64,000 nucleotides of DNA. Source: CBDFLD01 sp965249005. Its GTDB lineage: Bacteria > Acidobacteriota > UBA6911. Under the pieces are notes generated by a model. That model saw only the letters and a program-made list of their open reading frames with translations. It did no database searches and had not been told where the DNA came from. The stretch spans positions 248,001-312,000 of the forward strand of contig CBDFLD010000019.1 of the NCBI GenBank assembly GCA_965249005.1, given 5' to 3'. Position numbers and translations under genes: made by a program. Positions 27,594 through 37,240 of the stretch are shown here, piece by piece (the stretch's first letter is position 1; the number at the start of each line of letters is the position of its first letter).

Positions 27594-28370
27594 ATGAAAC
27601 TGCCTATCATCGATGGTTACTGTCATTGTGGATTGCGCAAGTACCGTCCGCTGGAAGAGGTTAACCGCATCATGCATCGCTTCCGGGTGGAACGCGCCGT
27701 GCTGGTCCAGCACTTGGGCGAGTACGACAACGGCTACATTCACGAGGTTGTGGCCGACGATCCGGAGCGTTTCACCGGGGTCCTGCTGGTGGACGCCGAG
27801 GATCCCGAGGCTGAGCGGCAACTTCAATCTTGGCATGAAGGGGGGACTTTTCGAGGCATACGGCTCGTGGCGGACACACTGCAGACTCGCCCGTCGCTTT
27901 GGCAGCGGGCGGCCGAACTGGGGTTGAATCTTGTGGTGTTTGCCGATCCGACCATTGCCGTGCATTCCGACCATCTGGGTCGCTTTGCCGTCGAGCACCC
28001 GAAGACGTCGATGATCATTTCGCACCTCGGTATGCTGCTCTCCGGGGAAGCTCCCCACTATCGGAGTCAATCGAAGATCCTCGAACTGGCGGAGCATCCG
28101 AACATCTATGTCCAGCTGTCGGGGTTTCATATGTTCGAACGGTCTCCCTACGAACGGCTCTTGCCTGCAATTGAGCAGTTGTTTGCCGCTTTTGGTGCTC
28201 GACGCCTCTTCTACGGGAGCAACTTCCCCGTCATGGGTCAGGATTCGCTTTATGGCGAGGAAATCGAATTGTTGCTGCACGGTCGACTCGGGGTTCCATC
28301 GACTGCTGTGCCGCAGATTCTCGCCGATACCGCAAGAGCGCTTTGGTTTGGCCGCAAGACCGGCAATTGA
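27594..28370 (+). CDS. amidohydrolase_2-type metal-dependent hydrolase
   Basis: A 258-residue TIM-barrel hydrolase/decarboxylase-like protein of the amidohydrolase_2 family (2-pyrone-4,6-dicarboxylate lactonase, gamma-resorcylate decarboxylase relatives). The usual DxHxH near the N-terminus is DGYCHCG here, so the first metal-ligand His is Tyr. Later: a GVLLVDAEDPEA strand, FRGIRLVAD, MIISHLGML with the conserved His, NIYVQLSGFHMF, and RLFYGSNFPVM with the family's (G/S)(S/T)(D/N)(F/Y)P ending in Asn for Asp. With ligands altered, it may be metal-free or catalytically distinct. It is the last gene of the operon, 53 bases after the SDR. Confidence 0.82.
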   Translation: MKLPIIDGYCHCGLRKYRPLEEVNRIMHRFRVERAVLVQHLGEYDNGYIHEVVADDPERFTGVLLVDAEDPEAERQLQSWHEGGTFRGIRLVADTLQTRPSLWQRAAELGLNLVVFADPTIAVHSDHLGRFAVEHPKTSMIISHLGMLLSGEAPHYRSQSKILELAEHPNIYVQLSGFHMFERSPYERLLPAIEQLFAAFGARRLFYGSNFPVMGQDSLYGEEIELLLHGRLGVPSTAVPQILADTARALWFGRKTGN

Positions 28371-28529
28371 CGTACCCACGTCGGTGAAAGCGCCGCTGCC
28401 GATCGCAGACGGACTTGGGCCGGCGGACAGCCAGGAAAATTTTCCCTGTACTGGTCTTTGATCAGCCCCCCCACCCGTAGACAGCAAGCTCGTCAAGAAT
28501 TTGTAACCAATTGATAGAAAAATGGTTAC

Positions 28530-28545
28530 TGGAACGGCACTTGCA
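28530..28545 (+). promoter_or_regulatory. possible sigma-54 promoter (-24/-12)
   Basis: TGGAACGGCACTTGCA matches TGGCAC-N5-TTGCA at all but one position, with the invariant GG and GC exactly ten bases apart. It points towards the PAS-GGDEF-EAL gene, leaving an unusually long leader of about 390 bases. No enhancer-binding protein gene is nearby. Confidence 0.4.
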
Positions 28546-28695
28546 TAACCCAACCCGTACAAGGGCTTTGCAAATCAGAACGTTTCCTACCGTTACGGCC
28601 CCCATCCCCTCTTTACAGTCAAATCGGGCCTTGCTCCAAAGACAAGCGCACGGGTAACCGTCTCGGCCCAACACGTAACTGGCAACAGCTAGGAT

Positions 28696-28720
28696 CCATT
28701 CGCCCCCCCCCCGCGAATGG
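28696..28720 (+). promoter_or_regulatory. hairpin with poly-C loop in the leader
   Basis: CCATTCGC and GCGAATGG form a perfect 8-base stem around a run of nine C. No T-run follows, so it is not an intrinsic terminator. It lies about 225 bases upstream of the PAS-GGDEF-EAL start and could structure the leader RNA. The C-run is also a likely slippage site. Confidence 0.35.
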
Positions 28721-28946
28721 AGGAGTCCGTTCCCTCACTGATCGGGTGACGAGAGGCGGCGGATCTTTCGACCGAGCGTGCCGGTGCGCCCTTTGGAGCT
28801 CGGAAAAATGGTGTGCGCTCGGAACCATCGCGGCAGGAGCTTCCGGAGAACGGAAGATGGGAAAGGAAACGCTCGTGCGACGAGCCCTGCCCAGACTTCA
28901 CCGCAGCACTGAAGAGCCGGCATCGTCCATTGGATTGGAGTCCCCC

Positions 28947-30916
28947 ATGCTTTACTTTGTGAGGTTTTTGTTTTGGGTCCTATCTTCCTTCAACTGGGTC
29001 GTTGAAACGGTGGTCTCTGGAGGCGGGGAGACGGATTCGGTCGCCTTCCCGGACGAGATCCTGCTCGCCGCCATGCCCGACGCCATGTTCGTGGTCAACC
29101 GCGACGGCGTGGTCCTGGGCTCCGAGGCGGTCGCAGATCTTTCTTGTCGCGTAGCAACCGAGGCTGTTCTCAAGAAGAACTTGCGCGAGATATTGCCGCA
29201 GGATATCGCCCAGCAGTGCCTTCTCCATATTGGGCGCGCGCTGCAGTCGGGGCAATTGCAGGTGTTTCAGTATCAGCTTCCCGTCGCCGGTGGTTTTCGA
29301 GATTTTGAGTCACGGCTCGTTGCCATCCAGAGTGTGGCGCCGCTGGCGATCGTGCGCGACATCACGCCTGAGCGGAGCTCAGCCCGGCAGCTGCGCAAAG
29401 AGCGCGACTTCATTTCGACCGTGCTCGATACGGCTGCGGCGCTGGTCGTGGTGCTCGATCGCGCCGGCCGGATTGTTCGGACCAATCGTGCTTGCGAGCT
29501 GACCACGAGATACTCCTTCGACGAGATGCGCAACCGAAAGATCTGGGAGCTGTTTTCGCCACCTGAGGAGACCGAACACAACCGGAGTGTGTTTGAGAGT
29601 CTACTCGCCAGTGGGACACACAGAGAGCACGAGAACTGCTGGATCTCCAAGGACGGGACGCGCCACTTCATTACCTGGTCGAGCAGTGCGGTCACAAACG
29701 ACGACGGGCTGGTGGAGCACGTCGTGTGCACGGGAATCGACATCACTCATCGGAAGAAGGCCGAGGAGCAAATCCACTTTCTCGCCTACTACGACGATTT
29801 GACCCGGCTACCCAACCGGGTCCTTTTCAAAGAGCTGCTGAATCAAGCCCTCGCTTTTTCGGAACGCTACCGGCGTCAGCTGGCGGTCATATTTCTCGAT
29901 TTGAACCGCTTCAAAGAAATCAACGATGTGCTGGGGTCTACTCAGGGCGATGCTCTCCTTCGAGCCGTTGCCGATCGACTTAGTCGAACGCTACGCCGGA
30001 GTGATTCGGTCTCCCGATTCGCCCGAAACGAACCCGTGCCGTCGGTGAGCCGCTTCGGGGGAGACGAGTTTACGGTCCTGGTGACCGATATTGAGAACCC
30101 TCGGCGAGCAGCCATTGTGGCGAGGCGCTTGCTGAGGGCCCTGAAAGCGCCGTTTCGCCTGGATGGTTGCGAGATTTCTGTGACCGCAAGTATCGGAATC
30201 AGCATTTATGGGTTTGATGGCGCCAGCGCCGATACCTTGCTCCGGAACGCCGAAACAGCCATGTACCATTGTAAGAAGGAAAGCACCGGCAACGAGCACG
30301 TATTCTACTCGAGCTCGATGACGGTTCATTCCGTGGAGCGGCTCTCGCTCGAGAGTGACCTCCGTCAGGCCATCCAAAAGAATGAGTTGATTCTCTTCTA
30401 TCAGCCCAAGCTGGAGGTTCGGACCGGACAGGTCGTCGGTGCGGAGGCACTGGCCCGCTGGCAGCACCCGACCAAGGGGCTTCTTCCTCCATCGGAATTC
30501 ATGAATCTGGCCGAGGAGACGGGACTGGTGCTGGAAATCGAGGAGTGGAGTCTGGCGGCTGCTTGCCGGCAAAACAAGAGCTGGCAGGAAAGAGGCCTGA
30601 GTGAGATTCCGGTCTCGATCAATCCTTTGTCGTCGACCTGGCCGACAACAAGAACGATCAGGCGTTGACCCAAGCCATCATCGCGATGGGGCACAGCCTG
30701 CAACTAAAGGTCGTGGCAGAGGGCGTCGAGACCGAGAAACAGTTCAAGTTTCTCAAGGAGCGGGGATGCGACGAAGTCCAGGGATTCCTCTTCAGTCCGC
30801 CGCTGCCCGCCGAGGGGATGGCGAAGCTTCTGGGGCAAGAGTCCACAGCCAAGGGTCCACGACTGGGCAGGCGTCCTTCTCATGATCTCAAGCACCTCTC
30901 CAGGGGCAAGAGCTGA
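28947..30916 (+). pseudogene. PAS-PAS-GGDEF-EAL c-di-GMP protein with an internal EAL deletion and frameshift
   Basis: The ATG at 28947 (GGAG eight bases upstream) begins a short hydrophobic N-terminus, then two PAS domains (about residues 35-135 and 150-280), a GGDEF domain with an intact SRFGGDEF motif (about 430) and the start of an EAL domain with QPKLEVRTGQVVGAEALARW. At 30615-30624 (TCGATCAATC) the sequence jumps from the VSIN strand to the SFVVDLADNKND segment that normally lies about 80 residues later, in another frame. The first frame stops at 30668; the second runs on through AIIAMGHSLQLKVVAEGVET to 30916. The lost part holds the EAL catalytic Glu, the paired Asp and the Lys, so phosphodiesterase activity should be gone while diguanylate cyclase activity could persist. 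Confidence 0.85.
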
Positions 30917-31127
30917 GAAACCATGGTGGCTTGCCGAGAGATGCCGTCGTTTATGATTCAGGATTTTTTGGAAGGTGAGATGAGAGCCAAGCTCGAAAAA
31001 AGTGCTGGGGCGGCGCTTTAGCCTGGAGAAACAACTGCGTGCCGCTCGCCGAACTCAAGTTATCGCCGAGCACGCATAGCAAGAGGCACGGATCTCGGAA
31101 CTTGAAAGACAGTGGAGTTCGAACATG

Positions 31128-31379
31128 CTAGTCACTATCGGTCTGTTCAACAGAGCTGCCCGGAATGATTCGAGCCGGCGGCTCATTCTCGCTGCTGATA
31201 TCGATGGCGTTGCCGAATTCATCCAGCTCAGCAAGGTCAAGGGTGGGGATTGCATCCGATTCCAAAGGATCCTTGATCAGCTCCTTTTTCTGCATCCGTC
31301 GCTGACGCTTCTCTTCGGCCTTCTGCCTCGTTTTCAGCTCTCTTTGCCTTTTTGCCCACGTGTTTTGGTTTCTTGCCAA
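31128..31379 (-). CDS. small basic, coiled-coil conserved protein
   Basis: An 83-residue protein starting from TTG at 31379, with GGAAGG about nine bases upstream. The N-terminal 35 residues are highly charged and helical (NTWAKRQRELKTRQKAEEKR), and the tail is acidic. I recall similar short K/R/E-rich proteins with an (N/Q)TFxKRxRE beginning in many bacteria, where they are uncharacterised; RNA or ribosome binding is a guess. It is divergent from rpoD with a 569-base gap, and the gene to its left is the damaged c-di-GMP gene on the other strand. Confidence 0.6.
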   Translation of the reverse strand: MARNQNTWAKRQRELKTRQKAEEKRQRRMQKKELIKDPLESDAIPTLDLAELDEFGNAIDISSENEPPARIIPGSSVEQTDSD

Positions 31380-31948
31380 TCTACGACCCTTCCTGCCTCA
31401 AGGCTCTCTTCCAGAGTTCTAGTCACGCCCGCGGTTTTTCCCGGCGAGTGCTGGGCACCCACGCGACTGGCCGTTTCGGTCGCCACCAACGGGACCTCAG
31501 GGCAACCGGACACTTGGGTGGCGAACGAAAGTGCGGCATGAGATTCTTCGGTGCTCTGGAAACAACCTCTATAAGTATACCCGTTCCTCGGTGGGTTGTA
31601 CACGACCTCGTTGCGGCGGTTGCGCTGATTTCAGGTCAAAACACTGGGCTTTTGAGCTGCCCTGGGGGCCGAGTCCCCACCGCCATGGGCAATAATGCTT
31701 GTGAAACCCGCGTATTCTCTCCGCTTAAGCGCCATGATTTGGTACAATATCTGGCACCCCAAAGGCCTCGAGTAATGCGGGGAGGACAAAGATCCCCCGA
31801 TTAGAGGAAGGCCATCAGGCTGGGTGTTCTGATCGTAGGCCGTAGCGAATCGGACCGCAGGTATCTTTGCGACGCGAAACTGCTCGCTCGTCTCGCGGAC
31901 TGGAAAGTGCTTCCGCTTATCCAGCATGGCTGGAAAGGAGACCGCAGG
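31380..31948. other. divergent upstream region of rpoD
   Basis: No gene is supported; short open frames on both strands lack codon-like composition and ribosome-binding sites. It should contain the promoters of rpoD and of the small basic protein. No tRNA-like fold or known riboswitch was recognised. Confidence 0.4.
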
Positions 31949-33649
31949 TTGTCTATCGAAGAATGTTACGAAGAAGTGAACGAGTTGATCCTCATCGGGA
32001 AGGAGCGCGGATACATCCTCTACGATGAAATAATGGATCTGCTCCCGGAGGGAGCATTCTCGTCGGAAGAGATGGACGCTGTGTTTTCCCTCTTAGGTTC
32101 CGCTGGAGTGGAGCTGATCGATTTTGAGCCGAAGCTCAACGGCGAGAGAAAGAAAGCCAAGAGTGAGGAAGATGCGAGTCCGGGTGAGTTTTCCTACGGA
32201 GCGCTCGTTCTCGACAAGACGCTCGACAAGACCAACGATCCAGTTCGAATGTACCTGCGGGAGATGGGAACTGTTCCCCTGCTCAGTCGCCAGGGAGAAG
32301 TAGAGATTGCAAAACGAATCGAGCGAGGGCAGGGAATCATCTTCGATGCGATCTGCCGATCTCCCATAATCGTTCGAGAATTGTTGGCGATCGGGGATCG
32401 GCTAAAGAAAGATGAAATCCAGCTTCGCGACATTGTCGACTATGATGCGGAGGAGATAACCGAGTATCGGCTACGAAAGAAAAGGCTGGATTTCCTGGAA
32501 GCGATCGATACCATCCGAAAGCACGAGCGCGCCGCGAACCGCGTGCGCAACAAACTTGCGTCTGTGCGCAAAGGGTCTCTCCTATACAAGAAGAATCTCT
32601 CCCTGTTGGCACGACACCGAATCCCGCTCGCCCGGAAGGTCCGCTCGCTCGAGTTCAACGAAGCCCTGTACGACCGGCTAGTCCAGATGATCAAGGACAC
32701 GGTCGAGGAGGTGCTTGCGGTTGAGCGGGAAACACTGAGGCTGCACAGACGATTGGACCGCTCCCGGCGGCCGGACGAGGTGGCAAGTATCAAGAAACGG
32801 CTGCGTTTCTTGAAAGCAAAGATCAAGGCCATCGAGACCGAAACTGAGAGTCCGCTGCCTGATATGCGACGTACCTTTGCGACCGTCAAGGGGGGCGAGT
32901 TAGAGGTTGATATTGCAAAGAAGGAATTGATCGAAGCCAATCTGAGACTGGTTGTTGCAATTGCGAAGAAATACTCGAACCGGGGTCTGCAGTTCTTGGA
33001 TCTGATCCAGGAGGGGAATATCGGGTTGATGCGTGCCGTGGAGAAGTTCGACTACCGGCGCGGGTACAAGTTTTCGACTTACGCAACCTGGTGGATCCGT
33101 CAAGGGATCACGCGTGCCATTGCGGACCAGGCAAGGACGATACGGGTTCCCGTGCACATGATCGAAAACATCAACAAGCTGGTTCGGACCTCGAGAATCC
33201 TAGTGCAGGAATTCGGGCGTGAGCCCACCACGGAGGAAATCGCCGAGAGGATGGAGTTTCCGGTCAGTAAAGTCCGCAAGATTCGCAAGATTGCCCAGAT
33301 GCCGATAAGTCTGGAGACACCGATCGGCGAGGAGGACGACACGCACCTGGGAGACTTGATCGAGGACCACACCGCTGTGTCGCCGACGGAAGCGGTTATC
33401 GATTCGATGCTGAAAGAGCAAACGGAATCGGTTCTCAAGACGCTGACACCGAGGGAAGAAGAGATCATCAAGCTCCGTTTCGGCCTCAGGGACGGACGCG
33501 AGCGTACGCTCGAGGAAGTAGGGCGCAGGTTTTCCGTGACTCGCGAACGCATCCGCCAAATAGAGGCGAAGGCCTTGTGCAAACTGAGGAACCCTTCCCG
33601 GGTCAAGGTCTTGAGGACATTTCTGGAGAGCTCGGCCGCGGCGGAGTAG
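31949..33649 (+). CDS. rpoD: RNA polymerase primary sigma factor RpoD
   Basis: The housekeeping sigma-70 factor. A TTG at 31949 with AAAGGAG eight bases upstream is the best start (566 residues); a GTG at 31907 is a weaker option. Region 1.1 is seen as LILIGKERGYILYDEIMDLLP. Region 1.2 appears as DPVRMYLREMGTVPLLSRQGE. A charged non-conserved region follows. Region 2 has NLRLVVAIAKKYSNRGLQF, then DLIQEGNIGLMRAVEKFDYR and KFSTYATWWIRQGITRAIAD (-10 recognition). Region 3 has the PVHMIENINKL helix, and region 4 ends with TLEEVGRRFSVTRERIRQIE (-35 recognition helix) and KLRNPSRVKVLRTFL. All are intact. Its stop lies nine bases from the stop of the convergent DUF3604 gene. Confidence 0.96.
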   Translation: MSIEECYEEVNELILIGKERGYILYDEIMDLLPEGAFSSEEMDAVFSLLGSAGVELIDFEPKLNGERKKAKSEEDASPGEFSYGALVLDKTLDKTNDPVRMYLREMGTVPLLSRQGEVEIAKRIERGQGIIFDAICRSPIIVRELLAIGDRLKKDEIQLRDIVDYDAEEITEYRLRKKRLDFLEAIDTIRKHERAANRVRNKLASVRKGSLLYKKNLSLLARHRIPLARKVRSLEFNEALYDRLVQMIKDTVEEVLAVERETLRLHRRLDRSRRPDEVASIKKRLRFLKAKIKAIETETESPLPDMRRTFATVKGGELEVDIAKKELIEANLRLVVAIAKKYSNRGLQFLDLIQEGNIGLMRAVEKFDYRRGYKFSTYATWWIRQGITRAIADQARTIRVPVHMIENINKLVRTSRILVQEFGREPTTEEIAERMEFPVSKVRKIRKIAQMPISLETPIGEEDDTHLGDLIEDHTAVSPTEAVIDSMLKEQTESVLKTLTPREEEIIKLRFGLRDGRERTLEEVGRRFSVTRERIRQIEAKALCKLRNPSRVKVLRTFLESSAAAE

Positions 33650-33658
33650 CCTTTTGCT

Positions 33659-36147
33659 CTACTGCGGCGCTGCGCGGTCGCCCGCCCAGTGCACGAAAAT
33701 GGGAGAGGACCAGGCGATCTCGCCTTCCTTGCTTGGTTCGTCCGAACTGAAGCTCTGAAGCACCCGCACGTAGTAGTAGCTCATACCGGAGTCGGGCCTG
33801 GCGCGAATTCCAGTTTCCGGTTGGCTCCAATCTTTGATCTGCGTCGTCGGACTCATGCTCGTGTCCCGAAAGTCTCCCCCGAACGCTTTCAAGTCTTGGA
33901 AGGTAAACTTCATTCGCTGTGGATTACTGGCGTTTGCCTCAGGGCTCCGCGTGTAAACGATCCGATTGTTTTTGATAATCTCGACCTTCAGAAGGGACGC
34001 GGTGCCAACCACTTCCACCTCGAAGTGAGGGCTTTCCGTGGCGTGCAGTTCTCCGCCCTGTAACGTGGTCTCGGTGCGAAAATCAACGACGATGTTATCC
34101 GTGGAGGCGTAGGTGCGCCGTCGGCGCATACTTTCTTGAAGGTCCTCGCGGGAGGTCGCCCCTTCCGGGACGAGCAGGTTGGCGTAAGAAATATGACTGG
34201 AGAAATGATCACTGGAAGCGATGAAGCCCATCTTGTATCCGACCCCGAGCGCGTTTCGGATCAAGCCTTTTTGAAACGGCGGCAAACCGGCGGAGCCGCG
34301 CCCCGGATTATCGGCTAGTGCCGCGCGCGGTGCGCCTTCTTCCTCACAAGAGCTGCGGTCTCCTTGGTAGATTTCCGTGATGGGCATGAGCTCATCCTCG
34401 CGCAAGCGCCAGTCCGTGCCCATTACCGTCGCACTGGTATGAGGAATGCCGAGTCCATCCGTTTGTCGCAGATAGCTCCAGAGCATTTGAGCATCGGCCT
34501 CCATCAACTCCGGGTGCTCAGCGATGTTGAGCTCTGGAACGCCTAAACTGAAGACACCGCGACGGGCGTGAAAAATATTTCGGTGTCCGAGTGGAAAACT
34601 GACCGAACGTTCATAACCGTAGAGCGGGACAAAACGTCCCGGCACGTGAAAGAGATCCGCTCCCTTCCGCGAGCGCCACCATTGATACTCGTTGTCGACA
34701 TCCGGATCTTCGGGTTCGCCCGTGTCCAGCCACGCACCATAGTTGTGGTCGGTGATTCCGATGAAGTCCAGATCTGCCCCATTGAGAGCGTAGCGGTAGC
34801 AGTCCCATAGGCTTCCATCCACGCCGCCGTCGAAGGAAATCTCGGTATGGCGGTGGAGGTCGCCGCGCATGATCTTATAGGTTTTGCCGGCCACGTGAAT
34901 GCGGTGGCCGCGCACCCGGGCGACTTCTGCCTCCTCTTTCGGGTGAGGGACGGCGAACTCGCCCGCGGGACTCGGCTCGAAAGTGGCGAGCTCCGGCTCT
35001 GCGCGTCCGAACGTTGCGCCGTCGATCACCAGTGCCGCGATATCGCTATGGATCGGCAATCCGATCGGGAGCCGGCGGCCGTCTCCTGCCACGGCTGCGA
35101 CGATTCGGCCACCAGGACCCGGTGCGGATGCAAGGACGGTATCCTGCCGCCCCGTACTGGCAGGGAGCAAAATGGGATTGGCCCAGGAGAGTCGGCTCCC
35201 TTGCATGTTCAAGCTCGTGGCGTAGAAATCGAACAGGTGCCCGACATAGAAGCCCCGGGCAGCATGCTGGTGCCTGAGAAAGACCAATACCTTACGGTCG
35301 TGAGCTGGATTTCATCGGACCAACCATTCTCCAGTACTTTGGCGTAGAGATCGAAATTGCCCGTCTCCCTTTCCTTCTGCAGCCCGTAGACGCACCAGAT
35401 GCGGCCGGCACGATCTTCTGCCAGGGAGACCCGAAAATGATCGCGCGGCGCAGTGATGGCAGCCGGCCTGGACCAAACGCGACCGTCCCGGCTCTCGGCA
35501 ACCATGATTCGATCGGCGCCCTCATAGTAGTATCCGTCACGTTTCACGGTTTGGTATGCGACCCAGGCCAGCCAGTATCGGCCATCGCGTGTGCGGATGA
35601 GCGCGGGATCATCGTCCTCGAATTCCTTGGATGTCACGATTCGTGGGATCGGCACCCTTTCAACGGAGACATCCCGGTTGAAACCGGGCGGATGGTAAGT
35701 GGCGCCGTAGGGAACGTTCGCCGGTACAAACTGAAAGTGGGCGCGCCGCGAAAATAACTCGACAGACCGCTCCTCCGGGGTCAGAAAATCGACAATGACA
35801 GCCTTGGCCGCGACTTCCCCCGCGACCATTTGCAGCCGCAGATCCCACATTGCCGGCGGCCTCAACTGGTCTTCCCGGTGAAGGTGCCAGCCTGTGACGG
35901 CCCGAACCTGGGCCGGGTTGACTACGCCGCCCGACCAGTTGGCTCCATGGTTTTTCGCCCGGAGTCCAAAGGCAACCTTGAATCCGCTTGTCGACCCGAT
36001 GGCCCCCGCCGACTCAGATGACGCGTTGGGTTGGGTCTCTGATGAAATCTTGGCCTGGGTGGAGGCAGAGTGAGGTATGAAGTTCCACAGCGAAGCGAGA
36101 GCCAGCAGCGCTATACCAGTCCACGTCCGAATCATCGTTGCCCGCAT
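33659..36147 (-). pseudogene. DUF3604 protein, broken by a frameshift/deletion
   Basis: Two minus-strand frames make one DUF3604 protein. The N-terminal part (36147 down to about 35295) has a signal peptide and a BNR/sialidase-like propeller (DGRYWLAWVAYQTVK, HFRVSLAEDRAGRIWCVYGL). The C-terminal part continues in another frame from KVLVFLRHQHAARGFYVGH and contains the metallohydrolase domain: MRGDLHRHTEISFDGG, GITDHNYGAW, IPHTSATVMGTDWR and FIASSDHFSSHISYAN, ending YYYVRVLQ...WSSPIFV. Comparison with the paralogue at 37237-40071 shows that around 35295 a short stretch (about 30-40 residues before LVF.RH) is also missing, so this looks like a small deletion with frameshift rather than a simple one-base error. 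Confidence 0.78.
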
Positions 36148-36256
36148 TGTCGTCGCGTGTCCGTCAAGAATGCTCTACAACTCTTTTGTTCTATCTTGTT
36201 CTCTTTCCCATGTCCTAAGCGGAGGTTAGACTGTATCAAACGAAAGGAAAACTCCA

Positions 36257-37240
36257 ATGCGAATTATCCAGTCGATGTGCTTGGTTTTGCTGCTCCCGGC
36301 CGTTTGCGCAGCGGCCAATCCTGGCGAAAAGGTAACTCGAGCGGAGACCCGCCCGAGCGAGATCAACCCGACCACGCATGTCTACAAGAAGACATCCGAT
36401 CGCGACATTCGTCTCGACGTGTATCAGAGTCGCCGCAAGGGGGTCTCTCCTGGGATTGTCTGGATTCACGGCGGCGCCCTAATAGGTGGCCAGCGAGATG
36501 CGATCGCGGCCCCGACCATGCGGTACCAGCTCGACGCATACCTGAATGCTGGATTCACCTTGGTTTCGATCGACTATCGGCTCGCTCCCGAAACCAAGAT
36601 CCCGGAAATCGTTGAGGATGTTCGGGACGCATTCGCGTGGGTACGCGACCATGCCGCCGAGTTGAGAATCAGACCCGATCGTGTGGCCGCCATGGGCCAG
36701 TCGGCCGGGGGCTATCTCACTTTGATGTCCGGCACCTTTTCGCCGCGGCCTCAGGCGCTGGTTCCTTTCTATGGTTATGGAGACATCATTGGAGAGTGGC
36801 TCTTGCAACCGGATCCTTTCTATCGGAAACGACCACTGGTCAAAAGAGCCGAAGCCTACGAAGGTCTGCAGAGCTCTGCGACTGCGGGGAAACGTATGAA
36901 GTTCTACCTCTACACGCGCCAGCAGGGAATATGGCCCGACGAAATCGGGGGCCGGGATCCCGACGGGAACAGGGCCTTTTTCAATCAATACTGTCCTGTC
37001 CGCAACGTGAACGAAGACTATCCTCCGACACTATTGCTTCACGGAACGGAGGATACCGACGTGCCCTATCAGCAATCGGTCCAGATGGCCGACGCCTTGC
37101 ACGGAGCGGCTGTTTCCCATCAGCTGATCACGATCTCACACCAGGGGTCCCACGGTTTCGATTACAACGAGAAGAATCCCCAGGCCCAGGCGGCGCTGCA
37201 GACGGTACTCGCCTTCTTGAAAAAGCATTTGGGCGATTAA
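36257..37240 (+). CDS. exported alpha/beta-hydrolase (esterase/lipase, HSL-like)
   Basis: A 327-residue hydrolase with a signal peptide (cleavage near CAAAN). The oxyanion loop is IWIHGGALIGG, the nucleophile elbow GQSAGGYL (Ser about 151), the acidic residue lies in HGTEDTDVPY and the catalytic His in HQGSHGFDY. GGAAAA precedes the ATG. It is placed between two DUF3604 genes on the opposite strand. Its stop codon overlaps the stop of the downstream DUF3604 gene by three to four bases, so the two transcripts converge with no room for a separate terminator. Probably a periplasmic carboxylesterase acting with the DUF3604 proteins. Confidence 0.9.
   Translation: MRIIQSMCLVLLLPAVCAAANPGEKVTRAETRPSEINPTTHVYKKTSDRDIRLDVYQSRRKGVSPGIVWIHGGALIGGQRDAIAAPTMRYQLDAYLNAGFTLVSIDYRLAPETKIPEIVEDVRDAFAWVRDHAAELRIRPDRVAAMGQSAGGYLTLMSGTFSPRPQALVPFYGYGDIIGEWLLQPDPFYRKRPLVKRAEAYEGLQSSATAGKRMKFYLYTRQQGIWPDEIGGRDPDGNRAFFNQYCPVRNVNEDYPPTLLLHGTEDTDVPYQQSVQMADALHGAAVSHQLITISHQGSHGFDYNEKNPQAQAALQTVLAFLKKHLGD

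Larger units (their letters stand above)
28371..28946. other. long upstream region of the PAS-GGDEF-EAL gene
   Basis: No protein gene is supported. It contains a possible sigma-54 promoter at 28530, a C-loop hairpin at 28696 and about 400 bases of potential 5' leader before the ATG at 28947. I looked for a c-di-GMP (GEMM) riboswitch pattern and saw none. Confidence 0.5.

Noticed and set aside
28557..28946. Possible c-di-GMP riboswitch in the long leader of the GGDEF gene
   Set aside because: GCAAAGCC- and GGTAGG-like words appear only on the opposite strand and in the wrong order for a GEMM fold.
31631..31927. 98-codon minus-strand open frame upstream of rpoD
   Set aside because: No ribosome-binding site or motif, and it overlaps the likely rpoD promoter region.
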